6,675 nucleotides of DNA from Candidatus Omnitrophota bacterium (lineage in GTDB: Bacteria > Omnitrophota > Gorgyraeia > Gorgyraeales > Gorgyraeaceae): positions 1 through 6,675 of the forward strand of contig JABMRA010000037.1 in NCBI GenBank assembly GCA_013202925.1, read 5' to 3'. The translations under genes were made by a program, and so were the position numbers. Positions 6,640 through 6,675 of the stretch are shown here, in pieces. The notes under the pieces were generated by a model that was not told the DNA's origin, searched no databases, and saw nothing but the letters and a program-made list of their open reading frames with translations. The number at the start of each line of letters is the position of its first letter. Within the stretch, counting starts at the first letter, position 1.

Positions 6640-6675
6640 CAGAAGACAGAGGACAGAAAACAGAAGACAGAGGAC
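6640..6675 (+). repeat. Heptanucleotide tandem repeat, CAGARRA units, cut by the window end
   Basis: Starting 6 nt after the adaptor stop codon there are five consecutive 7-bp units CAGAAGA, CAGAGGA, CAGAAAA, CAGAAGA, CAGAGGA and the first base of a sixth. Because of the order of variants, a 15-bp block (6640-6654) recurs exactly at 6661-6675 with a 21-bp period. The array probably continues beyond the window and separates the adaptor gene from the next gene. It resembles heptad short tandem repeats seen between genes in cyanobacteria and in some uncultivated bacteria; its function is unknown. Confidence 0.75.

Noticed and set aside
6634..6675. Possible start of a downstream gene at ATG 6634, open to the window end
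   Set aside because: The frame simply translates the heptad repeat, and no Shine-Dalgarno lies at the right distance; the next gene more likely starts beyond the repeat.

Overview
This window reads as chromosome from a diderm (Gram-negative) bacterium. It has a beta-barrel outer-membrane protein ending in phenylalanine, a ROK-family regulator, a TolC-type outer-membrane channel and an RND-type periplasmic adaptor. All four genes lie on the + strand. Heavy use of AGG for Arg and ATA for Ile, moderate GC and a heptad repeat between genes recall uncultivated lineages such as Candidatus Omnitrophota. That placement is an impression from style, not a demonstrated assignment.

Layout. (1) Positions 1-2084 hold the 3' part of a large secreted or outer-membrane protein whose start lies left of the window; the frame is open from base 3. 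Its visible N-terminal part contains two diverged copies of one motif about 116 residues apart, and the rest looks like a beta-barrel. (2) After 34 bp with a strong Shine-Dalgarno comes a ROK repressor-type regulator (2119-3357). It keeps the DNA-binding domain and the catalytic-type Asp but lacks the family's His and Cys zinc cluster. (3) The 169-bp gap 3358-3526 is dense with signals: an imperfect stem-loop, direct repeats of TAACCGTA spaced about two helical turns apart, and a near-consensus extended -10 promoter. (4) The promoter drives a TolC-type gene (3527-5344) whose product carries a TonB C-terminal-like domain ahead of the two TolC repeats, an unusual fusion. (5) A 68-bp gap with a perfect 22-bp GC-centred palindrome leads to the RND membrane-fusion protein (5413-6633). 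(6) The window ends in 7-bp tandem units of the form CAGARRA.

The TolC-like and adaptor genes most likely form an efflux or export operon that continues into an inner-membrane pump gene to the right, outside the window. The ROK gene probably shares a transcript with the upstream outer-membrane protein gene. The same 10-bp word occurs at the end of that gene, just before the ROK start, in the tolC-like promoter, and inverted inside the tolC-like coding region. This makes a regulatory link between the ROK protein and the efflux promoter a testable guess. The best candidates for something new are the TonB_C-TolC fusion and the repeat array at its promoter.
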